This document shows, piece after piece, positions 60,685 through 64,000 of a stretch of 64,000 bases of DNA (its first letter is position 1; every line of letters starts with the position of its first letter). The DNA lies in NCBI GenBank assembly GCA_954871525.1, contig OX940864.1, positions 20,020,001-20,084,000 on the forward strand. The letters run 5' to 3'. Source of the DNA: Parietaria judaica (taxonomy: Eukaryota; Streptophyta; Magnoliopsida; Rosales; Urticaceae). Position numbers and translations under genes: made by a program. The notes beneath the pieces are model-generated. The model was given only the letters and a program-made list of their open reading frames with translations. It did not search any database and had not been told where the DNA came from.

Positions 60685-61465
60685 ACAATTTAGTATTTGT
60701 AATTATATTTACCATTACGATTTCATATTTGTAGTTACATTTTCGTATTTATAGTTCCGGAGTCGTATTTATAATTACAAAATTAACTTCGTAAATATAG
60801 TACAAGTTTCGTATTTACAGTTACATTTTTATTCTTATAAATATCATTTATATACCGTTAGAGTTTTGTATATACAGTTACAGTTTCCTATATGCTATTT
60901 ACAATTACAGTATCTGCAGTTACAGTTTCATATATACAATTATAGTTTCGTACTTACAGGTTCATATGTGCGATTACAGTTTCGCAAATATCTTTACCGT
61001 TTCGTATTTAAAGTTATTGTTACAGTTACACTTTATGTAATTATGAACGTAAATATTGTTACAGATACATTTACGTAATTATAATTACTTCTACGTAGCT
61101 AGAGTTACTTACTTATAATTTATTACCTGTAATTCACATTATATATGTACGTAAATGTAATTATAATTACAATGATGTCCTACAATTACTTATATGTAAT
61201 CTTTGTTGAATTATCCATATTTACATATATGCTTACGTGATTAAATAACTTAATATTGTAGCTATAATTACCATGATTTCGTAATTACAACTACACTTTA
61301 TAATTATATACGTAAATATTGTTACAATTTCGTTAATTACAATACACAATTACAAATTAGTATTTAAAGTTACAAAATTACATGAGAAAATAATTTTAGT
61401 TACGATTTCGTATTTATAGTTATGAAATTACATTAGTAAATATTCTTACAGTTTCGTATTTGTAA
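60685..61465. repeat. Degenerate array of GTTTCGTATTTACAGTTACA-like units
   Basis: Nearly 800 bp consist of variants of TTTCGTATTTA(C/T)AGTTACA, about 20 bp each, later blending into TACGTAATTATAATTAC words. The unit is rich in GTAA/TTAC. Copy A of the element has comparable GGTAATTTAACTTACGAAA arrays, so such arrays are probably a structural part of this family. Confidence 0.75.
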
Positions 61466-62000
61466 AAACTGCTTCTAAGAATATTAGCTATTAATAAAAC
61501 GAACGATTTATAAATGCATTTATTGTTGTTTATTTATTTTAGGTGTTAAGATTGAATAAATTTCATAAAAAAATAGGGGTCAATATTCACTCTCATCTGT
61601 TGCTACAATTAAGGAAGAATATATGTTTTGATTATAATCCTTTTTAAATTAAAAAGACTGTCAAATCTTTCCTGTTATGTTTTAGAAAATAAAACGTGGA
61701 ATGGTCTGAGAGAGAGAGGTCGAATGTTGAGCTACAATTAAGGAATATTTTGAATAAATTTGTTACAATTGTTGAGCTACATTTAAGGGAAAAAAATTAA
61801 ATTGATTTTATAATTAAAATTTAAAGCGATATCATTTATAATTAAATAAATATTTTAATGCCAATTATTATTGTAAACGTAAAATGATAAAGGGTATATT
61901 GGTCCATATTTAAATTAATTGGTAATTTTCATTACCATAAATAGCTTTGGGCATTTTGTTAAAAAGTTTTTATCAAAATAGGCATTTTGTTCATTTACCC

Positions 62001-63060
62001 TAAAATATTTAAGCTCGAGACGCCCGCTTTGTTTGCCTAGTCATGCCCGGCCTTGTACCATGCACTCGCCTGCTGCCGTTGTCTGCTCGAGCGAGGTGTG
62101 GTGCGGTATAGTGTGGTGTGGTCAATAATTTAGACACAGAAAAAAAAAAAAAAAAACTTTTTGTCGCAGAAAAATGATAAATCAATTGTGGATCGAAGAT
62201 GTTATTAAATTATGAAAGAAATAATCGATTTTGTAAAGAGAAGGGGCGTGGAGTGTTTCCAAAGAAAAAAAGAAAAAAAAAAGGAAGTTACAAGGAAAAG
62301 TTGAAATATTGTCAATAAGCAGCATCACACTTATCGTTTTTTCTTCTTCGATAAATGGTAGATTTTCCTTCAATCAGATAAGAGAATACTCAACAATAAT
62401 GTATAAAACAATAACGATTATCAGCGAAAACTTATCGAGAAATTCAAAAAAATGATAAATTGGTGAGTAATCATCAAGTTATCGCGATAGCTTAAACAAG
62501 TAACTTAGACAAACTTATATTACGGTTTTTTTTTCTTCCTTCTATGCTAATTTAGCTAATTGGCTTCTTGTTCGATTTATTTGGGCAGATTAAAAACTCA
62601 AACTCATGTAACCATTATTCTAATTGACACATCTGAGCATGAGGCTTTAGAATATGTGGGGCTCCATTTGTAGGGTCCTTGTCTTTCTGAAAAGAGAGAA
62701 GAAAGAAAAATAAACATTGAGAGAAAATCAAGCGAGAAAGAATTTTTTTTTAAGATACTGTAAATTTTGTAATCTCGAATTAATTTGATTAGTAAATTGA
62801 AAGTATTCTCTAAACATGAAGTAAAGACATTTTATTATGTTCGATCATACGTAATTTATCGTGTCAATTTTTTATTTTCTATTGATGTTTGTCTAGAATT
62901 TGAACCCCGCAAGTTCTATGTAATATAATATATGCTAGTTCATTATCCGTAGCATGCATCTGATCCCAAATTCTCAACAGCAGCAATTGCCATTAATTTT
63001 ATTCATTAGTGCTATTTTCCCCTGAAAATGTTCAACGGTTCGATTATCGTTCTTTATATC
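62001..63060. other. Intergenic DNA with some ATCGAT-type motifs
   Basis: AT-rich. At 62,330-62,500 the words ACTTATCG, TCGATAAATG, TAACGATTATC and AGTTATCGCGATAG recall the motif family at 7-14 kb. The poly(A)-like run at 62,140-62,157 has no element attached that I can define. No gene. Confidence 0.45.
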
Positions 63061-63069
63061 TCTTAGGAT

Positions 63070-63270
63070 ATGTCGGAGCATCTCGGAATCCGTTTGTTAA
63101 AAGACCGGTTGAGCGATCCCACAACGCAGGATTCCTTTGGAAATACACAGTCGCCATCAACCTCTTCACCCCGATCGGATCAGTGTAATCACATAGAACT
63201 CGCGAGAATATTTGAAGAACATGCCACGGCTAATCACACAACAGCAGAACCCAGCGTCGGAGTCGGGTAA
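63070..63270 (+). CDS. Possible 3'-terminal exon of an unrecognised plus-strand gene
   Basis: After a good acceptor (TATATCTCTTAG|GATATG) an open frame with gene-like composition reads MSEHLGIRLLKDRLSDPTTQ, then a Ser/Pro-rich SPSTSSPRSDQ and IELARIFEEHA, and stops at TAA 63,268-63,270. I do not recognise the family and find no upstream exon in the AT-rich DNA before it. It may be the surviving last exon of a gene whose 5' part was lost or displaced, or a chance frame. It converges on the RPL29 gene. Confidence 0.3.
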   Translation: MSEHLGIRLLKDRLSDPTTQDSFGNTQSPSTSSPRSDQCNHIELARIFEEHATANHTTAEPSVGVG

Positions 63271-63442
63271 TGGCTCGGTCGGACAGCTCCAGATCGTCTG
63301 ATTCCGACTCGGGACATTTTCATTGACATTGTTCCTTTCTTGATATCATCAGTTTGAAACACTCCATGATATTCAATTCAAATCACTATTATTACGAAAT
63401 TGCTACCACATTTGCGATCAAAAGACAAGACTAAGGAGATTA

Positions 63443-64000
63443 CTAGGTGGATTGTTCGACTTTGTTCTGAGCTTCGGATTCCTCTCGGATCCTCTGCAAG
63501 GAAGGAGGTGGCCTGACGATGATGCTTCTCTTCCATTCGCGATCGAGCTTTCTGGAGAGTCTCTTCTTGATTCCTTCCTCAACCTCTCTCTCTCGTCTAA
63601 CAGTAAGCATTCGAGCAACCTATTTCACAATAAACAACACCATTTCAGTTGCCGATTCTCGAAGCTAACATCATTTGGGAGACTGTGTTACCCGTTTGCG
63701 CATGCGACGGAATTCGCTGGGCTTGAAGTCGTTGCGGTTGGATTTCTGGAGGCGAAGCATGAGGAGGTCGCCTTTGAGGTCGACGATCTCTTCGTTGATT
63801 CGCTCCGTGGATTTGGCTCGGATCTCTCTCAGCTCCTCCTCCTTCTTCGCCATCGTCACCGCCGACGAGCGGCTCTCCGGCTTTGCGGAGACGGAGACGG
63901 AAATCGAAAGGGGAAAGCGAAACCCTAACGTCGGCGAAGAGCGGCCATTGAAGGATCTCCCTGCGAATGCAGAAGATGAGCCCGCGAAGCTGATGGCGTT
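63443..64000 (-). CDS. RPL29: 50S ribosomal protein L29 (uL29), chloroplastic, 5' end off window
   Basis: Exon 1 runs from beyond 64,000 to 63,692 and exon 2 is 63,619-63,443 (GT-AG intron of 72 bp). The visible N-terminal part is Ser/Arg-rich without acidic residues (SFAGSSSAFAGRSFNGRSSP), a chloroplast transit peptide. The mature region follows: KKEEELREIRAKSTERINEE, DLKGDLLMLRLQKSNRNDFK and EFRRMRKR|VARMLTVRRERE, the two-helix L29 core. A plastid-specific basic extension RLSRKLDREWKRSIIVRPPP comes before the end at EQST. The protein sits near the peptide exit tunnel of the plastid large ribosomal subunit. The start codon is not in the window. Confidence 0.94.

Larger units (their letters stand above)
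59874..62000 (+). mobile_element. MULE-like TIR element (copy B) carrying MinD gene fragments (Pack-MULE-like)
   Basis: Starts GAAAACTCAC and carries TTTAAAAGAAATGCCCATAG and TTTCATAAAACC like copy A at 3,598. It ends, in reverse complement, GGGTAAATGAACAAAATGCC and again AAAATGCCCAAAG. GGACCATATTAACCCT near the left faces GGACCAATATACCCTT from the right. The flanks TAAAATTTA and TAAAATATT form an imperfect 9-bp duplication. Inside are a CT-rich leader, a GC-rich block derived from the host gene MinD (60,246-60,585), and a long AT-rich array of TTTCGTATTTACAGTTACA-like units. No transposase. This is the structure of a Pack-MULE. Confidence 0.75.

Overview
This is nuclear DNA from a flowering plant, most likely a eudicot. 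The signs are AT-rich intergenic sequence with (AT)n and (TAA)n microsatellites, short GT-AG introns, plant Ty1/copia and Ty3/gypsy (Tat-type) retrotransposons primed by typical plant sites, a chloroplast-targeted ribosomal protein gene, and plant-type genes such as SKIP31 and CDKD. I cannot name the species.

Layout. Positions 1-34,900 contain almost no host genes and are built from mobile DNA. There is a 5'-truncated LINE end (1,727-2,152), an inverted-repeat element (2.9-3.6 kb), and a MULE-like element with TIRs and an 11-bp target duplication (3,598-6,090). A zone at 7.3-13.9 kb rich in ATCGATAA-type motifs contains an inserted long-TIR element (9,991-11,231) and a gypsy deletion derivative (11,567-13,729). 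A nearly intact young copia element (20,339-25,774) and a decayed copia element (28,647-33,271) follow.

From 34.9 kb to the right edge lie seven recognisable host genes, all on the minus strand: a glycine-rich protein A3-like gene, the splicing factor PHF5A/Rds3, F-box protein SKIP31, a CIR-N/zinc-knuckle protein, the mitochondrial branched-chain 2-oxoacid dehydrogenase E1-beta subunit, a CDKD-type CDK-activating kinase, and chloroplast ribosomal protein L29 (5' end beyond the window). I rebuilt their exons; every complete one closes in frame. They are housekeeping genes of RNA processing, protein turnover, cell-cycle/transcription control, amino-acid catabolism and plastid translation, with no sign of a shared pathway. 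Between them lie a solo LTR (36,182-37,049), TIR elements (38.7, 45.3 and 55.5 kb), a Tat-type gypsy derivative keeping the antisense ORF (50,706-53,137) that may be nested in a Helitron, and a second member of the 3.6-kb MULE-like family (59,874-62,000).

The most notable finding is that this second MULE-like element carries a scrambled, internally deleted copy of the chloroplast division-site gene MinD. Other points of note are a single in-frame stop in an otherwise open, very young copia polyprotein, an 87-bp in-frame stop-free intron (exitron candidate), a GC-AG intron in the E1-beta gene, and two gypsy derivatives that preserve complementary halves of one Tat-like layout.
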